NCBI GenBank assembly: GCA_007120565.1
Contig: SKNK01000460.1
Coordinates: 1-6,691 of the forward strand
DNA from: Nitriliruptoraceae bacterium
GTDB taxonomy: Bacteria > Actinomycetota > Nitriliruptoria > Nitriliruptorales > Nitriliruptoraceae
Direction: 5' to 3'
Length of the DNA: 6,691 nt
Each line of letters starts with the position of its first letter. Position 1 is the stretch's first letter. A program made the translations under genes and the position numbers. Below the pieces are notes generated by a model, which saw only the letters and a list, made by a program, of their open reading frames with translations, had not been told where the DNA came from and did no database searches. Positions 1 through 6,248 of this stretch are shown here, piece after piece.

Positions 1-1
1 C

Positions 2-496
2 CAGACCTCCAGCCTGTTCCCCAACCTGACCGTCGTGGAGAACGCACGCCTCGCGGCGCAGGCATCGAGGGGTGGGAGCCTCTCGTTGATCTCGCGCCCT
101 CGCTGGGAGGACGCCGCTACACAGGCCGGTATCGAGGCGCTCGCCGAGGTGGGGCTTGCGGCTCGGGCTTCTGACCCGGTCGCGGATCTCTCCCACGGTG
201 ACAAGCGCAAGCTCGAGATCGCCTTGTTGCTGTGCTCGTCCCCGAAGGTGCTGTTGCTCGACGAACCCACCGCTGGGGTCAGTGTCGAGGAGGTCGACCC
301 CCTGGTCCGCGTGATCCGCGACATCCACGAACGCGGGCGAGCCGTGGTGATGGTCGAGCACCGGATGGAACTGGTGGTCGATGTCTCGGACCGCATCGCC
401 GTGCTGCACAACGGGCGCCTGCTGACCGTGGACACGCCACAGGTGGTGATGGCCGACCCGACCGTCCAGTCCGCCTACCTCGGCGAAACCGCGTGA
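2..496 (+). CDS. livG: ABC transporter ATP-binding protein, LivG-type (5' truncated)
   Basis: This is the C-terminal part of a cytoplasmic ATPase of a branched-chain amino acid/amide-type ABC importer, which hydrolyses ATP to drive uptake through the LivH/LivM permeases. The frame is open from base 2, so the start and the Walker A motif lie upstream of the window. The fragment begins at the Q-loop (QTSSLFPNLTVVENARLAA). It then shows the ABC signature LSHGDKRKLEIAL, a Walker B VLLLDEPTAGVS and a switch-region VEHRMELV containing the H-loop histidine, and ends in YLGETA. The GTG at 35 is an internal valine of the conserved LTVVEN stretch and not the start. LSHGDKR in place of LSGGQ is a common LivG-subfamily variant. 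livF follows after 79 bases. The family is secure; the substrate cannot be told from the ATPase. Confidence 0.93.
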   Translation, partial: QTSSLFPNLTVVENARLAAQASRGGSLSLISRPRWEDAATQAGIEALAEVGLAARASDPVADLSHGDKRKLEIALLLCSSPKVLLLDEPTAGVSVEEVDPLVRVIRDIHERGRAVVMVEHRMELVVDVSDRIAVLHNGRLLTVDTPQVVMADPTVQSAYLGETA

Positions 497-562
497 CAAG
501 GCAGCACCGAGCCAGCCGACCTACTGCACCGCGCACCCGCGCGATCCGAACGTGCCGTACCG

Positions 563-570
563 GGAGAGGG
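563..570 (+). promoter_or_regulatory. Ribosome binding site of livF
   Basis: A purine-rich stretch (GGAGAGGG) ends 5 bases before the ATG at 576 and 8 bases before a second ATG at 579. It supports a start at 576 or 579 over the in-frame GTG at 552, which would put this stretch inside the coding region. Confidence 0.6.
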
Positions 571-575
571 AGTCG

Positions 576-1457
576 ATGATGGAGGTCCGGGAGGACGCGG
601 TGGCACACACCGCACCGGGCGCGTCGGGCGGCGATGCCAGCGGCGGAGCCGCGGCACCGTTGCTTCGGGTGAAGGATCTGCACGTCCACCGCGGCGAGGC
701 ACACATCCTGCACGGCCTGGACTTCGAGGTCGCGCCCAACCGCGTGACCGCACTGCTCGGGCGCAACGGGGTCGGCAAGACCACGACCCTGCTGGCGCTG
801 CTGGGCCTGTTGCCATCCAAGGGGCAGATCGAGTTCGACGGCGAGGACATCTCACCGCAGCCGACCCACCGTCGGGTGCAAGGGGGACTGGCCTACGTGC
901 CGGAGGACCGCGAGGTGTTCACCCAGCTCACGGTCGAGGAGAACCTCCGCCTGGCCATGCAGTGGCCGGAGTCGGAAGGGCGCCTCCCGATGGTCCACGA
1001 CCTGTTCCCCGAACTGAAGAAGCGTTCGGCCCAGAAGGCTGGCTCGCTCTCGGGCGGACAGCAGCAGATGCTCGCCCTGGGACGCGCGTTGCTGCACCCC
1101 GCGAAGCTGCTGTTGATCGACGAGCCGACCAAGGGCCTGGCACCGATCATCATCACCGAGGTGGTCGCCGCACTGTCGCAAGCCACGGCCGACTCCACGG
1201 TCCTGTTGGTCGAGCAGAACCTGCGCGTCGCCGAGGAGTTGGCGACCGACGCGGTGGTGCTCGACGAGGGGCAGGTGGCCTGGCGCGGCCGCATGGACGC
1301 GATGCTGGCCGACGCCGACCTCAAGCAGAGCCTGCTGGGCGTCGGGCGGGCGCGACCCGCAGGTGAGGATGGACGGACGCGATCCGCAGAAGGTGATGGG
1401 CGGGCGCGACCCGACGAAGGGGCCGACGGCTCCGAGGACACGGAGGGTGGAGCGTGA
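576..1457 (+). CDS. livF: ABC transporter ATP-binding protein, LivF-type, with repetitive C-terminal tail
   Basis: This is the second ATPase of the HAAT importer, expected to pair with LivG under the two permeases on the cytoplasmic face. From the ATG at 576 it has 293 residues. Walker A is GRNGVGKTTT (62-71), VPEDREVF lies in the Q-loop region, the signature is LSGGQQQMLALGRAL (from 158), and Walker B is LLLIDEPTKGLAP with D182 and E183. VEQN at 212-215 has glutamine at the usual H-loop histidine, which is typical of LivF proteins. Two features are unusual. About 30 residues rich in Gly and Ala precede the ABC domain, and about 37 charged residues follow the normal LivF end (LLGV). That tail is a 9-residue repeat (257-283) followed by an acidic end. 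An in-frame GTG at 552 would add 8 residues but has poorer support. The stop overlaps the livH start by 4 bases (GTGA). The family is secure; the tail's role is unknown. Confidence 0.94.
   Translation: MMEVREDAVAHTAPGASGGDASGGAAAPLLRVKDLHVHRGEAHILHGLDFEVAPNRVTALLGRNGVGKTTTLLALLGLLPSKGQIEFDGEDISPQPTHRRVQGGLAYVPEDREVFTQLTVEENLRLAMQWPESEGRLPMVHDLFPELKKRSAQKAGSLSGGQQQMLALGRALLHPAKLLLIDEPTKGLAPIIITEVVAALSQATADSTVLLVEQNLRVAEELATDAVVLDEGQVAWRGRMDAMLADADLKQSLLGVGRARPAGEDGRTRSAEGDGRARPDEGADGSEDTEGGA
1344..1424 (+). repeat. 27-base tandem repeat (three units) inside the 3' end of livF
   Basis: Three 27-base units occupy 1344-1370, 1371-1397 and 1398-1424, exactly in codon register. They encode GRARPAGED, GRTRSAEGD and GRARPDEGA. 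Units 1 and 3 share their first 16 bases, and unit 2 differs from them in that stretch by a few substitutions. Unit 3 diverges at its 3' end. Because the unit is a multiple of three, copy-number change would keep the frame and only lengthen or shorten the LivF tail. Confidence 0.85.
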
Positions 1458-2347
1458 GCCTGCAGGTCTTCGTGCTGTTGACGGTGACGGGCCTCGGCCT
1501 GGCCGGCGTCTACTTCCTCATCGCTAGCGGCCTCTCGCTGATCTTCGGTCTGATGGATGTGCTGAACCTCGCCCACGGGCTGTTCTTCACGGTCGGGAGC
1601 TACGCCACCTGGTGGGTGATGACCCGGTTCGGGTTCATCGACTCGCTTGCGTTGCGGTTCGCGGTGGCCGTGATCGTCGCCGCGGCCTTCGGCTTGGCGG
1701 TCGGGTGGATAACCGAGCGGTTCTTCGTTCGGCGGTTCTACGGCGACCACGTCACCCAGATCCTGATCACCCTCGGTCTGAGCCTGTCCGGGGTCGCCCT
1801 GATCGGTGGCTGGTTCAGCTACGACCCACAGACCTTCCCGCTGCCGGAACTGTTCCGCCGTGTCGTGCTGATCGCCGGTGCGCGCATCCCCGTCAGCCGC
1901 TTGTTGATCCTGGCGATCTCCGTGGTCCTGCTGGCGGCGCTGTTGACCTTCCTGCGGCGTACCCGCCACGGGTTGATCATCCGCGCGGGTGTCGAGAACC
2001 GCGAGATGGTGCAGGCGATGGGGATCGATGTCGCCAAGAGCTTCACCCTGGTGTTCGCCATCGGGGGTCTGCTCGCCGCGATCGGCGGGGTGTTGGGTGC
2101 GGTCTTCTTCGCTGGCGTCACCCCGGAGTTCGGTCTGAACGTGCTGGTGTTCGCCTTCATCGTGGTGGTGATCGGCGGGCTCGGCAGCGTCGAGGGCACG
2201 GCCCTGTCGGCCGTGCTCGTCGGCCTCACCCAGCAGTACGTGAACTTCTTCGCGGGAGCGGGGATCGGGGATCTGACCGTGGTCATCCTGCTGGCCGCGA
2301 CGTTGCTCCTGCGACCGCAGGGCCTACTCGGCGAGGTGGCCCGATGA
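1454..2347 (+). CDS. livH: Branched-chain amino acid-type ABC transporter permease, LivH-type
   Basis: This is one of the two integral membrane subunits that form the translocation path of the importer. It has 297 residues, normal for LivH, and is strongly hydrophobic throughout with about eight predicted membrane segments. Family hallmarks are GLSLIFGLMDVLNLAHG near the N-terminus, the cytoplasmic RAGVENREMVQAMGI loop (from R177, the ATPase-contact region), VVVIGGLGSVEG, and the C-terminal LLLRPQGLLG. The GTG start at 1454 overlaps the livF stop (GTGA), with purine-rich sequence (GGAGGGTGGAG) just upstream inside livF, so translation is probably coupled. The stop overlaps a possible livM ATG at 2344. 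The family is confident. The transported compound is not determined, because LivH homologues also serve urea, amides and aromatic acids. Confidence 0.94.
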   Translation: MSLQVFVLLTVTGLGLAGVYFLIASGLSLIFGLMDVLNLAHGLFFTVGSYATWWVMTRFGFIDSLALRFAVAVIVAAAFGLAVGWITERFFVRRFYGDHVTQILITLGLSLSGVALIGGWFSYDPQTFPLPELFRRVVLIAGARIPVSRLLILAISVVLLAALLTFLRRTRHGLIIRAGVENREMVQAMGIDVAKSFTLVFAIGGLLAAIGGVLGAVFFAGVTPEFGLNVLVFAFIVVVIGGLGSVEGTALSAVLVGLTQQYVNFFAGAGIGDLTVVILLAATLLLRPQGLLGEVAR

Positions 2348-2354
2348 GCGCCAC

Positions 2355-2360
2355 AGGAGG
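2355..2360 (+). promoter_or_regulatory. Ribosome binding site that decides the livM start
   Basis: A perfect AGGAGG lies 7 bases upstream of the ATG at 2368. It favours that start over the ATG at 2344, which overlaps the livH stop and has only a GAGG (2333-2336) before it. Confidence 0.6.
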
Positions 2361-2367
2361 CAAGACG

Positions 2368-3462
2368 ATGAGCGCGACGACGGCCGAGTCCTCGGAGTTG
2401 TCCGCCTCGGCGGCGATCCCACCACCTCGACGTAGCCGTGTGTTGCCGATCGTGATGCTGGCGGTCGGGCTGGTCTTCGCGGTACTGCCCTTCGTCGACC
2501 TGCCGTTGCCGGGGGTCTTCACCGGGCCGCTGTCCTCGCCGGGAACCCTGCAGATCCTGGCGATCGGGCTGGTGTTCGCCGGGGTCGCGATGAGCTACGA
2601 CCTGCTCCTCGGCTACACCGGTCTGCTCTCGCTCGGACACGCGCTGTACTTCGCTCTCGGTCTGTACGGCACCAACCTGTTGATGATCCACTTCGAACTG
2701 TCCTACGTGGTTGCCGTCCCGATCGCGTTGCTGATCACGCTGGTGGTCGCGCTGTTGCTCGGGTCGGTAGCCATGCGGGTCCGGGGGGTGGCCTTCGCGA
2801 TGGTCACGCTGGCCTTCGCCGAGGCCTTCCACGTCTTCGTCGAGGCGGACCCCGCCAGGATCTCCGGTGGGGAAGAGGGCCTGTCGCTGGCTGGAGCGCA
2901 GGTGCCGGACCTGCTCACCGGGGTGGTCAACACCCGCTGGGTCTACTGGCTGGCCCTGACCTTCGCGCTGCTGAGCTTCGTGGTCTGTCACCAGGCGGTC
3001 TCCAGCCGCGCCGGGCGCGTGTGGCAGGCGATCCGCGAGAACGAGGACCGCGTCGAGTTGCTCGGGTTGATCCCCTTCCAGTTCAAGCTGCTGTCCTTCG
3101 GGCTGTCCGCCGTGGTCGCGGCGGGAGGCGGCGCGGTCTACCTGCTGCTCGTCCGTGGTGCGACCCCGGGTAGCGCTAGCGCGGTGTTCACCCTGAACCT
3201 GATCATCATGGTGGTGCTCGGTGGCCTCGGCCGACTCTGGGGGGCGGCTCTCGGTGGGCTGGTCTTCGGCTACCTGCAGTTGCGTCTCCCCGGCGTCGCT
3301 CGGTCGGGGGTCTTCGATCCTCTGCCGGCGTGGCTGGAGGGTCCGCTCACCGAGCCGCTGTTCATCCTCGGTGCGCTGTTCGTGATCCTGGTGATGTTCG
3401 CGCCGGGTGGGCTCGCGAGCCTGCCCGAACGCCTGGGACTGCTACGTCGAGGTAGCCGATGA
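2368..3462 (+). CDS. livM: Branched-chain amino acid-type ABC transporter permease, LivM-type
   Basis: This is the second membrane subunit of the importer, pairing with LivH. From the ATG at 2368 it has 364 residues. The N-terminus is a Ser/Ala/Pro-rich cytoplasmic stretch of about 30 residues ending in PPRRSR before the first membrane segment, and many hydrophobic helices follow. LivM hallmarks are LLGYTGLLSLGHALYFALG (GYTGLLSLGH at 82-91), AIRENEDRVELLG (from residue 221, the ATPase-coupling region), VVLGGLGRLWGAALGGLVFG and FAPGGLASL near the end. The start is ambiguous. An ATG at 2344 overlaps the livH stop as ATGA and would give 372 residues, but the ATG at 2368 has a perfect AGGAGG 7 bases upstream. 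Both begin MSAT. The stop overlaps the next gene's ATG by 4 bases. Confidence 0.92.
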   Translation: MSATTAESSELSASAAIPPPRRSRVLPIVMLAVGLVFAVLPFVDLPLPGVFTGPLSSPGTLQILAIGLVFAGVAMSYDLLLGYTGLLSLGHALYFALGLYGTNLLMIHFELSYVVAVPIALLITLVVALLLGSVAMRVRGVAFAMVTLAFAEAFHVFVEADPARISGGEEGLSLAGAQVPDLLTGVVNTRWVYWLALTFALLSFVVCHQAVSSRAGRVWQAIRENEDRVELLGLIPFQFKLLSFGLSAVVAAGGGAVYLLLVRGATPGSASAVFTLNLIIMVVLGGLGRLWGAALGGLVFGYLQLRLPGVARSGVFDPLPAWLEGPLTEPLFILGALFVILVMFAPGGLASLPERLGLLRRGSR

Positions 3463-4625
3463 TCCCGTCCGGCTCCGAGGACGACCCGGTCCTGCGCGCG
3501 ATCGCACAACGCGTGCTCGACGCGGTCGAGGACCTGCTTCCCCAGATGGGGGCGACCTACCAGCAGGAGATCGAGGAGTACGCGCGGCTGACCCCGGAGC
3601 AGCTCGAGCGTGAGGTGCTGCGGACCTCGCGTCGGTTCATCGAGGAGTACTTCGGGCGGGTCAGCGCGGGGCGCGATACCACCAAGGTCGAGCTGTCCGG
3701 CCTCGCTCAGGCGGGTCGGCGACGGTTGGAGATGGGGGTCTCGCTCGACTCGGCGCTGCATGCCTTCCGGCTCGCCGGGCGCGAGACGTGGAAGGCGGTC
3801 GTCGAGGCCGTCGAGCCGGGGGAGGAAGGGGCGCTCGCGCAACTCGCCGCCGGGTGGATCGACTACATGGACCGGGCGTCGTCCTCCTTCGCCGAGGGCT
3901 ACCTCACCGCTTCGCACGAGCACCTCCGCCGCCTGGATGCTCGCCGATCCGCGATCGTCGATGCGCTGGTTGATGCGGGGGACTGGGGCGAGGTCGCGGC
4001 CGTCAGTGCCCGGTTCTCGACCCAACTGGCGCCGAGGTACCGGCCCGTCCTGCTGTCCGGGCCTGACGTGCTCGTGCGGATCGACCTACTGCTCCAGCAA
4101 GCGCCGACCGACACGTTGGCCGGCCGCCGTGGTGACCGGGTACTGGCGTTGCTCCCCGACGACGGGTCCGACCCCGCCCACCTCGCGAAGTCCGCCCAGG
4201 CCCGTCTGACGGTGTCCGGCCGTGCCGTCGCTCCGGGGCCTGAGCTCGGCGCGGAGGTGCACCACCTCGAGTCGGTGCTGTCGTCAGCCGTCCGAGCAGG
4301 CCACGACGAGGGCGTGTTCGGGCCGGGCGAGCTGCTCCTCGAACAGCTGCTCGCAGGGTCGCCTCGGGTCGCCGAGGACGTCGCCGCTCGTGTGCTCGGA
4401 CCGCTGATCGCGCAGGATGCCGACGGGATCTTCGTCGACACCTTGCGCACCTACCTCGGCTGCGGCTCGGTCCCCGAGACCGCCGAGCATGAGGTCGTCC
4501 ATCCGAACACCGTCGCGTACCGACTCCGTCGGGTCCGTGATCTGACCGGGCTCGATCCTCGCACGCCGACCGACGCGGCGTTGCTGGTGATCGCGCTGAC
4601 TGCACGAGGAGGTTCCGGCCGATGA
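3459..4625 (+). CDS. PucR/CdaR-family transcriptional regulator
   Basis: This is a 388-residue cytoplasmic regulator. The C-terminal ~63 residues match the PucR C-terminal helix-turn-helix: VDTLRTYLGCG (from 326), then HPNTVAYRLRRVRDLTGLD, then a DAALLVIAL end helix. The N-terminal ~170 residues are mainly helical (for example LEREVLRTSRRFIEEYFGRV and GVSLDSALHAFRLAGRETW) and resemble the RsbRD-type N-terminal domain often found in actinobacterial PucR proteins. The middle (about 190-310) matches the usual, poorly conserved CdaR-like spacer. No membrane segment or signal peptide is seen. The ATG overlaps the livM stop (ATGA), with GAGGT 5 bases before it, and its own stop overlaps the ligase start. 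Co-transcription with a transporter and a catabolic ligase suggests it senses the imported compound or its CoA ester and controls this unit. That is inference, and the ligand is unknown. Confidence 0.88.
   Translation: MIPSGSEDDPVLRAIAQRVLDAVEDLLPQMGATYQQEIEEYARLTPEQLEREVLRTSRRFIEEYFGRVSAGRDTTKVELSGLAQAGRRRLEMGVSLDSALHAFRLAGRETWKAVVEAVEPGEEGALAQLAAGWIDYMDRASSSFAEGYLTASHEHLRRLDARRSAIVDALVDAGDWGEVAAVSARFSTQLAPRYRPVLLSGPDVLVRIDLLLQQAPTDTLAGRRGDRVLALLPDDGSDPAHLAKSAQARLTVSGRAVAPGPELGAEVHHLESVLSSAVRAGHDEGVFGPGELLLEQLLAGSPRVAEDVAARVLGPLIAQDADGIFVDTLRTYLGCGSVPETAEHEVVHPNTVAYRLRRVRDLTGLDPRTPTDAALLVIALTARGGSGR
4606..4612 (+). promoter_or_regulatory. Ribosome binding site of the acyl-CoA ligase
   Basis: GAGGAGG, inside the end of the regulator gene, lies 9 bases before the ATG at 4622. 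It supports that start and independent ribosome entry despite the 4-base overlap. Confidence 0.6.
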
Positions 4626-6220
4626 TCCCTGGACTGATGCAGCGCACCCCGCTGACCTTGACGATGGTGTTCGAACGTTTCCGCACGGTGTACGCCGACG
4701 GCCGCCTGATCGACCACGAGGGCGAGACCACCTACGGCGAGGTAGCGGATCGGATCCTCCGGCTCGCTCGGGCGTTGACCGAGGAGCTGGGTGTGCAGCC
4801 TGGGGACCGGGTCGCCACCTTCGGGTTCAACTCGATCCGCCACTTCGAGCTGTACTACGCCGTCCCGCTCATCGGCGCCGTCCTCCACACCATCAACGTG
4901 CGCCTGACCGACGAACAGATCGCGTGGATCGCCAACCACGCCGAGGACAAGGTCCTGTTCGCCGACGGCGAGCTGCTCGAACAGGTCGCCCGCTTCGCGC
5001 CGAAGCTGGACACGGTCGAGCGCATCGTCGCGATGGGCGAGGGGCCAGACGCCGGACTCCCGGACCTGCTCGATCACGACGAACTGGTCACCGCAGCCGA
5101 GCCGCTCGACGAGCTTCCCGAACTGGACGAGGACGGCGCCTTCGGGCTCTGTTACACCTCCGGAACCACCGGCAACCCCAAGGGCGTGCTGTACTCCCAC
5201 CGTGGGATGACGCTGCACTCGCTGGCTGCCTGCATGTCCGACCACATCGGCCTCCACGAGTCCGACGTCGTGTTCCCGGTGGTCCCGATGTTCCACGCCT
5301 TCGCCTGGGGCCTTCCCTACGCGGCACCGATGACCGGGGCCGAGCTGGTGTTCCACGGGTCGGACAGCTCACCGGAGAACCTCGGCGCGACGATCCAGGA
5401 CCGTCGGGTCACCCTGTCCGCAGGGGTGCCGACCATCTGGAAGTCGCTGCTGCCCGCCCTCGAAGCCGGTGAGCTCGACGTGGATCCCCTGCGGTTGGTC
5501 TTCGTTGGCGGTGCGGCGTCACCCCGGGCGTTGATCGAGGCCTACGACGATCTGGGGATCGAGTACCTGCAGGTCTGGGGGATGACCGAGACCGGCCCGC
5601 TCGCCTGCGCGTCGCGCCCCCGGCGGCGCCACCGTGGTCTCAGCCGGGACGAACTGCTCGACGTGCGAGAGCGCACGGGCACGATCTTCGCCGGACTCGA
5701 GGCCCGCGTGACGGACGAAGGCGGCGACCCCCTGCCTCGGGACGGTGCGGCGGTCGGCGAGCTGGAGGTCCGCGGGCCCTGGATCGCATCGGCCTACTAC
5801 GGCGTCGACGCCGACGACCGTTTCAACGCGGGCTGGCTGCGCACCGGCGACATGGCCTACATGGAGCCCGACGGCGAGTTCCGGATCGTCGACCGGGCCA
5901 AGGACCTGGTGAAGTCGGGTGGCGAGTGGATCAGCTCGGTCGAGCTCGAAGGGCACCTGCTGGCCCATCCTCAGATCGCCGACGCCGCCGTGATCGGGGT
6001 CGCCTCCCGCCGCTGGGACGAACGCCCGGTTGCGGTGATCGTCCCGGAGGATGCGTCGTCACCACCCACCCTCGAGGAGGTGCGGACCTTCCTGGTCGAC
6101 CGGGTTGCGAAGTGGTGGCTGCCGGACGCGCTGGAGATCGTCGAGGAGATCCCCAAGACCTCGGTCGGCAAGCTCGACAAGAAGGTGCTGCGCAGCCAGC
6201 TCGATGTCGTGCTCGACTGA
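4622..6220 (+). CDS. AMP-forming fatty acyl-CoA ligase (medium/long-chain, AlkK/DmdB-like)
   Basis: This cytoplasmic enzyme activates a carboxylic acid with ATP to an acyl-adenylate and then transfers it to coenzyme A. It is complete at 532 residues, normal for the ANL superfamily. It shows the P-loop YTSGTTGNPKGV (178-189), WGMTETG (319-325), the TGD motif (408-410), the hinge and following region DRAKDLVKSGGEWISSVELE, and the C-terminal PKTSVGKLDKK with the adenylation lysine at K517. The N-terminus MIPGLMQRTPLTL is typical of fatty acyl-CoA synthetases, which supports the 4622 start. The VPMFHAFAWGLPYAAPM segment matches the medium/long-chain group but has Phe where many relatives have Asn. 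Acid specificity (fatty, branched, 3-methylthiopropionate or aromatic) cannot be decided by eye. It is translationally linked to the upstream regulator and probably acts on the importer's substrate or a product of it. Confidence 0.93.
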   Translation: MIPGLMQRTPLTLTMVFERFRTVYADGRLIDHEGETTYGEVADRILRLARALTEELGVQPGDRVATFGFNSIRHFELYYAVPLIGAVLHTINVRLTDEQIAWIANHAEDKVLFADGELLEQVARFAPKLDTVERIVAMGEGPDAGLPDLLDHDELVTAAEPLDELPELDEDGAFGLCYTSGTTGNPKGVLYSHRGMTLHSLAACMSDHIGLHESDVVFPVVPMFHAFAWGLPYAAPMTGAELVFHGSDSSPENLGATIQDRRVTLSAGVPTIWKSLLPALEAGELDVDPLRLVFVGGAASPRALIEAYDDLGIEYLQVWGMTETGPLACASRPRRRHRGLSRDELLDVRERTGTIFAGLEARVTDEGGDPLPRDGAAVGELEVRGPWIASAYYGVDADDRFNAGWLRTGDMAYMEPDGEFRIVDRAKDLVKSGGEWISSVELEGHLLAHPQIADAAVIGVASRRWDERPVAVIVPEDASSPPTLEEVRTFLVDRVAKWWLPDALEIVEEIPKTSVGKLDKKVLRSQLDVVLD

Positions 6221-6248
6221 CCGTTCGAGACGTTCAAGAGGTGCGGCG

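Noticed and set aside
212..215. Missing H-loop histidine in LivF (VEQN, residues 212-215 of the protein)
   Set aside because: Glutamine at this position is usual for LivF-type ATPases, so it is not a defect.
530..543. Small CGCGC/GCGCG hairpin between livG and livF as a terminator
   Set aside because: It has only five base pairs, no T-run, and lies in an operon with another gene 32 bases later; a chance GC hairpin is more likely.
893..1969. Long minus-strand open frame antisense to livF and livH
   Set aside because: It is rich in Gln, Asp, His, Arg and Pro with no recognisable domain, and it mirrors strongly supported genes. Such frames are expected in high-GC DNA.
1612..2343. Upstream in-frame extension of livM through livH
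   Set aside because: The extension is Arg/Pro-rich nonsense across a well-supported LivH. livM features begin only after 2344, where good starts exist.
1819..2991. 390-codon minus-strand open frame antisense to livH and livM
   Set aside because: Low-complexity composition and no family features; it is a shadow of the two permease genes.
4451..5356. Minus-strand open frame antisense to the regulator end and the ligase
   Set aside because: No domain or ribosome site, and the plus-strand ligase carries all the ANL motifs.
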